From assembly GCF_041737375.1 (NCBI RefSeq), contig NZ_JBGSRV010000012.1, positions 62,001 through 126,000 of the forward strand: DNA of 64,000 nucleotides, written 5' to 3'. Below are positions 32,973-41,474 of the stretch, in pieces. This DNA comes from Vampirovibrio sp041737375. Lineage in GTDB: Bacteria; Cyanobacteriota; Vampirovibrionia; Vampirovibrionales; Vampirovibrionaceae. A model generated the notes under the pieces. The model was not told the origin of the DNA and did not search any database. It saw only the letters and a program-made list of their open reading frames with translations. The position numbers and the translations under genes were made by a program. Numbering within the stretch: the stretch's first letter is position 1; each line of letters begins with the position of its first letter.

Positions 32973-34427
32973 ATGAACACCTCACTTTCTTTTCCGTCAA
33001 AACTAGCGCATCCCATCATTCAAGCGGTTGTTTCGCTGGCAAAACAGCAGGGGGGGCAAGCGTATCTGGTGGGGGGCGCGGTGCGAGATTTATTACTCAC
33101 TGGCGAGTTGCCGCTGGATTTGGATTTTACGCTGCTGAACTGCTCGGCGGCCCCCCTGGCCAAGGCCCTGGCCGATTCCCAAGCGGGTCATCTGGTGCCG
33201 CTGGATTGGGAGTTTGGCATACATCGGGTGGTGTTTACCGAGGGTGAACTAGCCGGGCTGAACGTGGATTTGGCCGATGCCCTGCAAAACAATCTGGATA
33301 CTGATTTGGCCCGCCGGGATTTGACCATTAACGCCATGGCAATGGATTTGGCCACCGGGGCGCTGGTTGATCCTTTTAACGGACAGGCCGATTTGGCGGC
33401 CAGAACCGTCAAAATGGTGAGTGCCTTGAACTTGCTGGATGACCCGTTGCGGATGCTGAGAGTGTTTCGCATTGCGGCTACCGTCCAGGCGGAATGCATT
33501 GATGAGGCCACCTTGGCGGTGGTCGCAGAACATGGGGCCAAGGTGTGGGAGTCCGCCGCCGAGCGGGTGCAGTACGAGTTTTTCCGGCTACTGAGCGTGG
33601 AAAACTGCTTTGCCCAAGTCAAGGCCATGGCGGATTGCGGCCTTCTGGAAGTGCTGATTCCCGATTTAACCCCCATGAAGGCCATTGGTTCCAGTGGGTT
33701 TCACCATTTGGGGCTGTTTGATCACACCTTGGAACTGGTCAAGCAAGCGGAGCGCCTGATTGCCGAATGTCCTGAGCATACTCAGGCTTGGGTACGGCAG
33801 GCTTTTACCCCGGCGGTCACCCGGTTTGGACTGATTAAACTGGCCTGTTTGCTGCACGATATTGGTAAACCGGCCACCATGGGCACTCGGGAAGACTCGG
33901 TTCACGGTCAGCGGCTCACCTTTTATGGCCATGAAGAAGTGGGTGAGGAAATGGCGGAACCCTTGCTGAAGCAGTGGAAAGTGAGCAATGAAGTGCGCAC
34001 TTACCTGAAAAAGCTGATTCGCTGGCACTTGTACCCCTGCCAGTTTGGGCCGGAATCGCCTCGCAAATCGGTATTGAAATATTACCGGCGCATGGGAGAG
34101 GATACCTTAGATGTGACTTTACTGGCCTTGGCCGATCGGCACAGTGCTTGCGGAGACTGGCTGAGCCAGGAAGCATTTGACACGGCGCATCAGGCCCATT
34201 TGTGGCTAATGGCCAATTATGAGCGGGAAGAGCCGGTTTTAAACCTGCCTCGCCTGCTGAACGGCAAAGATTTAATGGACCTGCTTTCGGTGGGGCCGGG
34301 GCCGCATTTAAAAAAAATGCTGGGTGCCCTGCAAGAAGCGCAGCAGTTGGGAGAGGTGAACGACGCTGAGCAGGCCAAACACTGGGTAATGGCGCAGTTT
34401 GGCGCCGGGAAAATTCCCACCGCTTAA
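32973..34427 (+). CDS. cca: CCA tRNA nucleotidyltransferase / poly(A) polymerase family, HD-containing
   Basis: 484 residues. It adds or repairs the 3' CCA of tRNAs. The class-II head domain has AYLVGGAVRDLLL, the metal-binding DLDFTLL and ARRDLTINAMAMD. The neck region has DDPLRMLRVFRIAA, and an HD domain follows (LACLLHDIGKPATMG...HGQRLTFYGHEEVGEEM). The HD type is found in several bacterial lineages, including CCA-only or A-only enzymes, so the exact base specificity cannot be read. Genome-encoded CCA is absent from the tRNA-Gln here, so a CCA-adding activity is needed. Confidence 0.9.
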   Translation: MNTSLSFPSKLAHPIIQAVVSLAKQQGGQAYLVGGAVRDLLLTGELPLDLDFTLLNCSAAPLAKALADSQAGHLVPLDWEFGIHRVVFTEGELAGLNVDLADALQNNLDTDLARRDLTINAMAMDLATGALVDPFNGQADLAARTVKMVSALNLLDDPLRMLRVFRIAATVQAECIDEATLAVVAEHGAKVWESAAERVQYEFFRLLSVENCFAQVKAMADCGLLEVLIPDLTPMKAIGSSGFHHLGLFDHTLELVKQAERLIAECPEHTQAWVRQAFTPAVTRFGLIKLACLLHDIGKPATMGTREDSVHGQRLTFYGHEEVGEEMAEPLLKQWKVSNEVRTYLKKLIRWHLYPCQFGPESPRKSVLKYYRRMGEDTLDVTLLALADRHSACGDWLSQEAFDTAHQAHLWLMANYEREEPVLNLPRLLNGKDLMDLLSVGPGPHLKKMLGALQEAQQLGEVNDAEQAKHWVMAQFGAGKIPTA

Positions 34428-34674
34428 AGCCCATACCTCATAGCCTGTTTTCAGGGTGCATGTCGCTTGCGGATAAAGCCTGTCGGTTAGAGCGACTGAT
34501 GGTTTTGTGATGCGCTTTTTTGAGGGTAAGTAACGTTTGATTACATCTTGAATACATCGATCAATTATCACCTTTCTATTGTTTTTATATACACAAGAGG
34601 CTCAATGACCGCCACTAGATATCAGGTCAGGCTAAAGACTTCGCAAAGGCTAAACATTAGAAAGGGTTGATGAT

Positions 34675-37600
34675 ATGAGTTTATTGAATTTAAATACCGC
34701 TATCGCAAATCCACTGAGAACGACTGCCACTTCCACCGCTGCTGTAGAACCAGCGATTAGTTTGCCTTTAACCACTACCGGTTCGGTGGGTTCCAGTGCT
34801 GCAAATCCATTTACCCTGCCTGCCGATGCCAAAGATGTTTCCTTCGGGTTGGGCAGTCAGCCTCAGTATATTTCCTCAAAAGGTACTGTGTACGAGTATG
34901 ACAAAACCAGTGGCAAAGAGCTGAAGTATAAAGGCGTGAATAACGCCAAAAAAGCCCTGACCCTGTCTTACACCGGTGAAAATAAGCCTAATGATACCGT
35001 GGTGGATCACAAGTACAGTCGTCAGCAAGTGGGTACCGAGCGTTATCAGGTCGGTACCGAAAAGTATGTATCTGGCTATAAAAACGAGCAGGCTGGTACG
35101 GAAAAGTATCAAACCGGCACTGAAAAATATCAGTCTGGAACAGAAAAAGTTCAAACCGGCACCAAGCAAGTGCAAACCGGAACGGAAAAAGTTCAAACCG
35201 GTAACAAGCAAGTACAAACCGGCACCGAGAAATACCAAACCGGTACTGAGAAGTTTCAGTCGGGAACGGAAAGCGTCCTGAGTGGTTATAAAAATGTGCA
35301 AACTGGCACCGAGAAATATCAAACCGGCACCGAGCGGTACCAAACCGGCACCGAAAAAGTGCAAACCGGCACCGAGAAATACCAGACTGGGACCGAGCGG
35401 TATCAAACCGGCACGGAAAAAGTACAAACCGGCACCAAGCCTGTACAAATTGGCACCGAGAAATACCAAACTGGTACCGAAAAAGTGCAAACCGGCACCG
35501 AGAAATATCAGACTGGAACCGAGCGGTATCAAACCGGCACGGAAAAAGTACAAACCGGTACCAAGCACGTACAAATTGGCACCGAGAAATACCAAACCGG
35601 CACCGAGCGGGTTCAAACTGGCACCGAGAAATACCAGACCGGGACCGAGCGGTATCAAACCGGCACCGAAAAAGTTCAAACTGGCACCAAGCCTGTACAA
35701 ATTGGCACCGAAAAATACCAGACCGGCACCGAGCGGGTGCAAACCGGTACCAAGCCCGTACAAATTGGCACCGAGAAATACCAGACCGGCACCGAGAAGT
35801 ATCAGTCGGGTACCGAGCGGTATCAATCTGGCACGGAAATTACAGGGTATAACACCACTGTAGAAAAAGGCCGCATTGACGTAAACCGCGAGCTGGACGG
35901 CAAAGCCAACACCGGTGCGGTGGGTGACATTATTGACGGTGGCACCGCTCAATTAATAGATGGCAAGAAAGCAGCCAGCTATTTCAACAGCCCTCAGGCA
36001 ACTCAGTATAAAGTAAGTGGTCTGACTGCCGAAGACAACAAGGCTCAGGCCGAACATGTCAGTATCCTTTCCAAAACCGATGCGGATGATATGTATGTGG
36101 CAGGCGATCCGATTGTTGGCGGTAAAGGCAATGATTACGATCCCAAGACCATTACCCCCGGCACTGGTTACCTCACCATGTATGAGGATGGTACTGCCGC
36201 TGGCCGCAAGGTTACTATCAACGCTCATGTCGATAAAATCAACAAGCAAGGCAACACCGCATTTACCGAATATGGTTTCGTCATTCAGGATGACAGTGGC
36301 CAGAAAACCAGCGCCACTCTGTCGGGCGGCCAGTTCAAAATCGGCGGGCAAGTGTTGCTGCCAGGTCAGGAAAAAGTCATTGGGGATCCCGCTGACCCGA
36401 CTGCCAAGTTCTACTATGCAATGATGCCTGGTGGAGAAAATGGCGCCAAAGAACAACGCCTGGTTTTTGAATCTTATGAAAAAGTAACGCCTGGAACCCG
36501 TCAAACCTTAATTGATGCGGGTGCCAGTCCTGCCGAAGTAGACGCGATGCGCTCTAAAACGCAAGCGACCTTTGGATTCCGTATTCCCGATGGCAAAAAC
36601 AGCTTCCGCTCTTCCGCCGGGGTTGCGGGTGGCTTGTCTACCACCACCAATGGGGTCAAAACCTACTACGACGCCCACTTCTATGAGCCAGGTTCCACAA
36701 GTCTGGAAACCACCAAACATCATAAAGAACCCATTTACGGCCCTGTTTACAGTGAAAGACCTGTATATAGCGAGCGCCCTACCTACGGCGAGCGTCCTGT
36801 GTACGGTGAAGAGCCGATTTACGAAGATCGTCCTACCTACGGCGAGCGTCCCGTGTACGGTGAAGAGCCGGTTTACGAACATCGCCCTACCTACGGCGAA
36901 CGTCCTACCTACGGTGAAAAGCCAGTTTACGAAAATCGCCCTACCTACGGCGAGCGCCCCACCTACGGTGAGCGTCCCGTGTACGGTGAAGAGCCGGTTT
37001 ACGAAAATCGCCCTACCTACGGTGAGCGTCCCAAGTACGCTGAGCGTCCCGTTTACAAGCAAGAGCCGGTTTACACCGACAAGCCGGTTTACAGCGAGCG
37101 TCCCAAATACGCTGAGCGTCCCGTTTACAAGCAAGAGCCGGTTTACACCGACAAGCCGGTTTACAAGCAAGAGCCTGTTTACACCAATAAGCCTGTATTC
37201 AGTGAGCGTCCTAAATACGCCGAACGGCCAGTTTACAAGCCAACCCCTGTATATAGTGAGCGTCCTACCTACGGCGAGCGCCCTGTTTACAAGGAAGTTT
37301 GCGAGCCGGTTTACGGAATGGACTACGGCGTTGATGTGGATTACGGTAAATCCTACGATGAGCCATCCTACCACTGCCCACCCACCAGCTACAGCTTGCC
37401 TAACATCACTCAGTACGCCTCTACGGGTAGTGGCAAGCCCAAGGCTACCCAGTCTGTTAATGCAGGCAGCGCTCAGTTGAACCAGTCTGCCTCCACAGGT
37501 AGTGGCAAGCCTCAAGCGACTCAATCCCTGAATATGGGCGGCGCTCAGGTGAACCAGTCTGCTTCTACGGGTAGCGGCAAGCCTCAAGCGACTCAATCCC

Positions 37601-37758
37601 TGAATATGGGTGCTCAGGTCAATCAGTCCGCCGCCACTGGCTCTGCGGCTCCTGCTCCTGCGAGCAGTCAGTCTATGAGCTTTGGTGGACTGGATCCCCA
37701 GTTCCTGATGAGCCTGATGCAGATGTTGATGCAATTGCTTCAGCAAATGGGCCTGTAA
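34675..37758 (+). CDS. Giant repeat protein: YQTGTEK heptapeptides and ERPVYG hexapeptides
   Basis: 1027 residues, unrecognised. ATG 34675 has AAAGGG (34661-34666) at an ideal distance. Order: a Ser/Thr-rich head (1-116, no signal peptide); 39 heptapeptides with Tyr/Val at position 1 then Q-T-G-T-E-K/R (residues 117-389), interrupted twice by SGYKN variants; a unique non-repetitive domain (~390-690) with TGYLTMYEDGTAAGRKVTINAHVDKI and KFYYAMMPGGENGAKEQRLVFESYEK; 30 Pro/Tyr hexapeptides (694-873); a Cys-containing spacer (CEPVYG, YHCPP); three ~24-residue STGSGKPQATQS repeats; and a Met/Leu/Gln amphipathic end (QFLMSLMQMLMQLLQQMGL). Composition suggests an extended, Tyr-rich fibrous or adhesive surface protein, but its export route is unknown. 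A strong terminator follows. Confidence 0.7.
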   Translation: MSLLNLNTAIANPLRTTATSTAAVEPAISLPLTTTGSVGSSAANPFTLPADAKDVSFGLGSQPQYISSKGTVYEYDKTSGKELKYKGVNNAKKALTLSYTGENKPNDTVVDHKYSRQQVGTERYQVGTEKYVSGYKNEQAGTEKYQTGTEKYQSGTEKVQTGTKQVQTGTEKVQTGNKQVQTGTEKYQTGTEKFQSGTESVLSGYKNVQTGTEKYQTGTERYQTGTEKVQTGTEKYQTGTERYQTGTEKVQTGTKPVQIGTEKYQTGTEKVQTGTEKYQTGTERYQTGTEKVQTGTKHVQIGTEKYQTGTERVQTGTEKYQTGTERYQTGTEKVQTGTKPVQIGTEKYQTGTERVQTGTKPVQIGTEKYQTGTEKYQSGTERYQSGTEITGYNTTVEKGRIDVNRELDGKANTGAVGDIIDGGTAQLIDGKKAASYFNSPQATQYKVSGLTAEDNKAQAEHVSILSKTDADDMYVAGDPIVGGKGNDYDPKTITPGTGYLTMYEDGTAAGRKVTINAHVDKINKQGNTAFTEYGFVIQDDSGQKTSATLSGGQFKIGGQVLLPGQEKVIGDPADPTAKFYYAMMPGGENGAKEQRLVFESYEKVTPGTRQTLIDAGASPAEVDAMRSKTQATFGFRIPDGKNSFRSSAGVAGGLSTTTNGVKTYYDAHFYEPGSTSLETTKHHKEPIYGPVYSERPVYSERPTYGERPVYGEEPIYEDRPTYGERPVYGEEPVYEHRPTYGERPTYGEKPVYENRPTYGERPTYGERPVYGEEPVYENRPTYGERPKYAERPVYKQEPVYTDKPVYSERPKYAERPVYKQEPVYTDKPVYKQEPVYTNKPVFSERPKYAERPVYKPTPVYSERPTYGERPVYKEVCEPVYGMDYGVDVDYGKSYDEPSYHCPPTSYSLPNITQYASTGSGKPKATQSVNAGSAQLNQSASTGSGKPQATQSLNMGGAQVNQSASTGSGKPQATQSLNMGAQVNQSAATGSAAPAPASSQSMSFGGLDPQFLMSLMQMLMQLLQQMGL
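35023..35841 (+). repeat. 39 tandem 21-bp units encoding YQTGTEK heptapeptides
   Basis: Thirty-nine 21-base units, without frame loss. Typical unit: Y/V-Q-T-G-T-E-K/R. Units 17-34 (35359-35736) form three copies of a higher-order 126-base (42-residue) repeat ending VQIGTEK YQTGTE. Synonymous variation in the codons (for example GGT/GGC, GAA/GAG) differs between copies, so selection holds the peptide rather than the DNA. Confidence 0.95.
36754..37293 (+). repeat. 30 tandem 18-bp units encoding Pro/Tyr hexapeptides
   Basis: Thirty consecutive hexapeptides of pattern x-[RKE]-P-[TVK]-Y-x, such as ERPVYG, DRPTYG, QEPVYT and ERPKYA, without a break in frame. Pro and Tyr recur every sixth residue (one Tyr is Phe). 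The first part favours G/E after Tyr and the later part K/T/S/A. Confidence 0.95.
37417..37629 (+). repeat. Three ~72-bp C-terminal repeats
   Basis: Three copies (24, 24 and 23 residues) of STGSGKP(K/Q)ATQS(V/L)N.G.AQ.NQSA near the end of the giant repeat protein. The last one has lost one residue. Low divergence implies recent duplication. Confidence 0.9.
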
Positions 37759-37785
37759 CCTCTCTATTTCCTCACTAACACAACC

Positions 37786-37822
37786 AAGCTCCGGGCAGTG
37801 TTAATCTGCCCGGAGCTTTTTT
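37786..37822 (+). terminator. Rho-independent terminator of the repeat gene
   Basis: Perfect 13-bp stem AAGCTCCGGGCAG (37786-37798) with CTGCCCGGAGCTT (37806-37818), 7-base loop, then a T run. It separates the repeat gene from the following membrane protein gene. Confidence 0.95.
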
Positions 37823-37877
37823 AATGGTGTTTAACAAGGCGCAGGCGTTTTACAGTTCCGGGCTGGAAGCTGGTAAA

Positions 37878-39032
37878 ATGAATTTTGAAGGGAAAACAAA
37901 TGTGAATGTCCTGAAAAATTCTGTTGGACAATGGCTGATGGTGCTACTGGCGGGAATTTTGCTATTCTCTCAGGCTGCCTTCAACCTGATGCAGGTTAAT
38001 GCAGCCTCCTATCAGGGCATTTTGTTGCAATGGTTTGTTTTTCAAGGGTGCCTGATGGCCGTTGTCTATCGCATGGGGCAAAATCACCTGCCCCGGATCT
38101 GGCTTGGGCTTCTGCTGGTTTTTCTGTGGCTGATTGGAACCTCTTACTTCACCGCTTCCCAGGTAAACTGGGTAGGGCTTAGTGCCTTGTTGGCCGTTTA
38201 TTGCGTGTGGCTGCATTTGCGGCAGGTGTATGCCGGAGAAATTCGTCCCAGCCTGTTAAGCACCAGTGCGCTGTTTACCGCTCTAACCGGCTGGCTTTCG
38301 GTTGAAACGGGCTTGCTGCTGGCCTTGGCCATTTTGTTTTTTTCCTGGATTCATTGCTTCTTGCACGAGCGGGAAGAGAAAGACCTTCGGGATAACAAGA
38401 TCTCCAGTCAGGCGGTTTTAAACCGCTGGTTTCCGGCGTGGGGCGTTTACTGGCTACTGCCTTTTGTGCTGTGCCATTTGGTGGAAGGGGGGCTGTTGAC
38501 CGCTTTAAACCTATGGCCTCAGTTTCTCACTGATTCAGGCAGTTGGCTGTCGGCTTTTTTTAAGGGAAAAGCCCCCATTCCGGGTTATTTTTCCTCGTTT
38601 CACCGGGAGTTTGAAGCGGCCTTTCAGCCTTTGACTTTTTCAAACCGGATTCCCCATTGGCTGGGGTTTGCCGTGCAGATTTTAACCGGGCTGCGTTTAT
38701 TGGGCATTGGGGTATTGCCGGTGTTGGGCATTTTGGGGATGGGGTATCAGGTTCCCGGCCGGTTTGTGTATCGGTTGTTGCAGCGGCCCGATGAAGAGCT
38801 GTTGTTGTTTTGGTTGAGTGGCGCAGCCCTGATTTTGGCGACCTTTCTGGATTCCAGCACAGTTCGCATTGTGAGTGATGGCACTTTGAGTTTTTTGCTG
38901 GGCTTTCTGGTGCTGGCGCGCTGGTTAACGCCACGCCCTAAAGCGCAGCGAGAGTTTTACTGGATACTGGCCCTGTTTTTCGGTTTGTGGCTGGCCGCTG
39001 ATGTCTTGATGGCTTACTTGCGCCTGACCTAG
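37878..39032 (+). CDS. Polytopic membrane protein of unknown function
   Basis: 384 residues from ATG 37878 (GGAAG upstream); the longer frame begins inside the terminator, and GTG 37902 with GAAGGG upstream is another choice. About nine or ten hydrophobic segments run through the protein (WLMVLLAGILLFSQAAFNLM, LGLLLVFLWLIGTSYF, LLLALAILFFSWIHCFL, IGVLPVLGILGMGY, FLLGFLVLARWL). There is no signature motif; short loops with His/Glu resemble large integral membrane glycosyltransferases, without proof. It is separated from the repeat gene by a terminator and lies upstream of xth. Confidence 0.7.
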   Translation: MNFEGKTNVNVLKNSVGQWLMVLLAGILLFSQAAFNLMQVNAASYQGILLQWFVFQGCLMAVVYRMGQNHLPRIWLGLLLVFLWLIGTSYFTASQVNWVGLSALLAVYCVWLHLRQVYAGEIRPSLLSTSALFTALTGWLSVETGLLLALAILFFSWIHCFLHEREEKDLRDNKISSQAVLNRWFPAWGVYWLLPFVLCHLVEGGLLTALNLWPQFLTDSGSWLSAFFKGKAPIPGYFSSFHREFEAAFQPLTFSNRIPHWLGFAVQILTGLRLLGIGVLPVLGILGMGYQVPGRFVYRLLQRPDEELLLFWLSGAALILATFLDSSTVRIVSDGTLSFLLGFLVLARWLTPRPKAQREFYWILALFFGLWLAADVLMAYLRLT

Positions 39033-39147
39033 GCAGGTGGAAGCTCTGTCTGGTTTGCTCTGCCTAGTGTTCTCTATTTTGCTTACTCAGCTTGGCTTAT
39101 GGCAAAATAGGCTGCACTCCCCTTATGTATGAAAGAAAGGCATTTTT

Positions 39148-39924
39148 ATGTCTCCCATTCGACTGGTGTCCTGGAACGTGAACGGTATCCGGGCGGCCAT
39201 TAAAAAAGGTTTTTTTGAGTGGCTGGCTCAGGATCAGCCCGATATTCTGGGCTTACAGGAAACCAAAATCAGCGCCGAGCAACTGACTTTGGATATGGTA
39301 GCGCCGCAGGGTTACCACACCTTTTGGAGCCATGCCAACAAAAAGGGCTACAGTGGGGTGGCCATTTTCACCAAGGAAAAACCCATTTCAGTCACCGAAG
39401 GGCTGGGCGTTCCGGAGTGGGATACCGAAGGCCGCACTTTAATTGCGGAGTATCCCAATTTTGTGTTGTACAACATTTATTACCCCAACGGTGGGCGTGG
39501 CGATGACCGCTTGCAGTACAAGCTGGGGTTTTACGATGTGTTTTTGGAACACATTGAAAATTTACGCAAGCAGGGTAAAAAAGTCATTGCCTGTGGCGAT
39601 TTTAATACCGCTCATCATCCCATTGATTTGGCCAGACCCAAGGAAAACGAAAAAATTTCGGGCTTTATGCCCATTGAACGGGCCTGGGTGGATAAATTTG
39701 TGGCGCATGGCTATGTGGATACCTTCCGCTATTTTTATCCCGAGAAAAAGGACATGTATTCCTGGTGGAATATGCGAACTTTTGCCAGAGATCGGAATGT
39801 AGGCTGGCGGATTGATTACTTTTTTACCAGCCCGGATTTGAAAGAAAACCTGGTGGACGCAGGCATTGAAATGGCCGTTCCTGGCTCGGATCATTGCCCG
39901 GTTACGCTCACCCTTAAGTTTTAA
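39148..39924 (+). CDS. xth: Exodeoxyribonuclease III
   Basis: 258 residues. It is a Mg2+-dependent AP endonuclease and 3'-5' exonuclease for base-excision repair. The motifs LVSWNVNGIRAAIKKGF, ILGLQETKI, GYHTFWSHANKKGYSGVAIF, IACGDFNTAHHPIDL, RIDYFFTSPDL and GSDHCPVTL are all present with their catalytic Glu, Asp, Asn and His. It is monocistronic, with AAAGG before its ATG. Confidence 0.97.
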   Translation: MSPIRLVSWNVNGIRAAIKKGFFEWLAQDQPDILGLQETKISAEQLTLDMVAPQGYHTFWSHANKKGYSGVAIFTKEKPISVTEGLGVPEWDTEGRTLIAEYPNFVLYNIYYPNGGRGDDRLQYKLGFYDVFLEHIENLRKQGKKVIACGDFNTAHHPIDLARPKENEKISGFMPIERAWVDKFVAHGYVDTFRYFYPEKKDMYSWWNMRTFARDRNVGWRIDYFFTSPDLKENLVDAGIEMAVPGSDHCPVTLTLKF

Positions 39925-40082
39925 GGGCTTCTAAAACGCCAGCGTGGACAGGCAATTTTGAGAGGGGTTGGGTTTAATTTTTAAGCCTCCTCTAGTTTTG
40001 AGCGCTTTAGCGTTTTTAAAAGCGCTTCATGTTTTGCGTTTTGCCTTTTTGAAATAGAAATTTAGACATTGGAGTTTAATAA

Positions 40083-41327
40083 ATGACCGTTCTTTTTGGC
40101 GTCAATCCATCGAACCGAGATGGTCAATTGCGTCCGCCCTCCGCTACGGCGTCCAATAACCCGCTAGAGTTGCTTTCCGCCGTGGCGGAGCAGTTGGGTG
40201 AGGCGGATGAAAGGGCGGTTGCTCCAGACCGTTTCACTCGGGCCTCTCATCCTGAGGAGGCCAATCCCGCTGAAGCAAATAGCCCGGCCCGGCAGCAGCC
40301 TGTGACCCCTAGGCGGGTGAATAACGCCTTGATCGATGCGATTGAACATAAAGATTTTCAAGCGATTTCTTATTTGTTACAGCGCTATAACTTGTCTAAA
40401 GCGCAGGTTGAGGAAGCTGCCTTGTTGGCCATTTCACAAGCTGGCAGGGGTACGGATCCGCAAATGAATACAGTGGTGGAACAGTTGCTGAATCATTCTG
40501 AAATGGATGTGAATCTAACAGGCAGGAATAATCAACCTGAGGTGGTTCTGGCCGCGTATAACAATAAAAATGCTCGTTTATTGGTAGGGCTTTTAAACAA
40601 GCCTGAATTGAACCTGAATAGTCGGAAATTTGCCTGGGACAAGGCCGTCGTCAATAATTTAACGGATTTAATTGAATACATGCTGGATCATCCGGCGATA
40701 ACGCCTTCAATCGTTAATAGCCCTCTGGGTGAGGGGTTTAGGGCGCACCATGGTTCCTCTGGATGGGTTTCTGCCATGGGTCAGGGCAATTTTCAGCTTG
40801 CCAAGTTACTGGCAAAGCATCCTAAATTTGATATTAATGCCCCACTGAGTCCCGGAACCTGTTTAACGCCTTTAGGTGGGGCCGCGGTCAGAAATTCGGA
40901 AGAAGTGGTCAGGGTGCTTTTAGCAGAGAATCGTCTTCGGCTGGATCAACCCGCTGGTGCCCCACAGTCTGACACGACTATTTTTGCCGCGGCCGGGGCG
41001 GGTCGCTTACGCATGTTGCAGACATTGTTAGCGCGTCCGGGTTTCAACATCAACGCCATCAATCCTGAAGGTGTCAGCGCCTTGGACAATGCCTTTAATA
41101 ACGGTCGCGCAGATGTGGTGCACTGGATGCTTCCTCGGGTACATGATACGGTTTTACTCAGGGCGGGAGGCCCTCAAGCGAGAGAGCATTTGATGGGTTG
41201 GCTATGGAGTGAGTTTCAACGGCTTGCTCAAGGTCGCCCCCCTCAAAGTCCTCCCCCTCATCAAGGTCGCCCTCCTCAAGGGCCTCCCCCTCCCCCTCAA
41301 GGCCCTCCTCCTTTAGACCCCGTTTAA
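40083..41327 (+). CDS. Ankyrin-type repeat protein with proline-rich tail
   Basis: 414 residues. The N-terminus is MTVLFGVNPSNRDGQL (LFG motif), followed by a disordered Pro/Ala-rich stretch to ~75. Ankyrin-like repeats follow (LIDAIEHKDFQAISYLLQRYN, VVLAAYNNKNARLLVGLLNKPELNLN, AMGQGNFQLAKLLAKHPKFDINAPL, AAAGAGRLRMLQTLLARPGFNINAINPEGVSALDNAFNNGRADVVHWML). The last ~35 residues are proline-rich (RPPQSPPPHQGRPP). Ankyrin repeats bind other proteins and are frequent in secreted effectors of host-associated bacteria; no signal peptide is seen. It is alone between xth and a terminator. Confidence 0.75.
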   Translation: MTVLFGVNPSNRDGQLRPPSATASNNPLELLSAVAEQLGEADERAVAPDRFTRASHPEEANPAEANSPARQQPVTPRRVNNALIDAIEHKDFQAISYLLQRYNLSKAQVEEAALLAISQAGRGTDPQMNTVVEQLLNHSEMDVNLTGRNNQPEVVLAAYNNKNARLLVGLLNKPELNLNSRKFAWDKAVVNNLTDLIEYMLDHPAITPSIVNSPLGEGFRAHHGSSGWVSAMGQGNFQLAKLLAKHPKFDINAPLSPGTCLTPLGGAAVRNSEEVVRVLLAENRLRLDQPAGAPQSDTTIFAAAGAGRLRMLQTLLARPGFNINAINPEGVSALDNAFNNGRADVVHWMLPRVHDTVLLRAGGPQAREHLMGWLWSEFQRLAQGRPPQSPPPHQGRPPQGPPPPPQGPPPLDPV

Positions 41328-41413
41328 CGTTGAATGCCCCCGACGGAATATCTTAGGATAAGCCCAACCGAGGCAACCATAAGCTTTGCGGGTTCTCTTA
41401 TTAAGATAAAATC

Positions 41414-41451
41414 AAAAGCCCCCAGCGATGACATTCGATGGGGGCTTTTTT
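41414..41451. terminator. Rho-independent terminator, bidirectional
   Basis: Stem AAAAGCCCCCA (41414-41424) with TGGGGGCTTTT (41439-41449) and a 14-base loop, with T runs on both strands. It ends the ankyrin gene and the convergent exonuclease gene. Confidence 0.9.
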
Positions 41452-41474
41452 GAATGAAATGAACGATTTTATTT

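Noticed and set aside
35023..35841. CRISPR array or ice-binding TxT protein
   Set aside because: The repeats are in frame without spacers, so not CRISPR. TGT triplets resemble ice-binding TxT faces, but a 7-residue period with a Gly in each unit does not match known ice-binding solenoids.
34876..35952. Long antisense frame (358 codons) opposite the heptapeptide repeats
   Set aside because: It is a consequence of codon periodicity: the repeat lacks stops on the other strand. The implied protein is a monotonous Gly/Leu/Phe repeat without a start signal.
36508..37746. Antisense frame (412 codons) opposite the hexapeptide repeats
   Set aside because: Same cause as above; the Arg/Leu/Val-rich repetitive product mirrors the real repeat and has no ribosome site.
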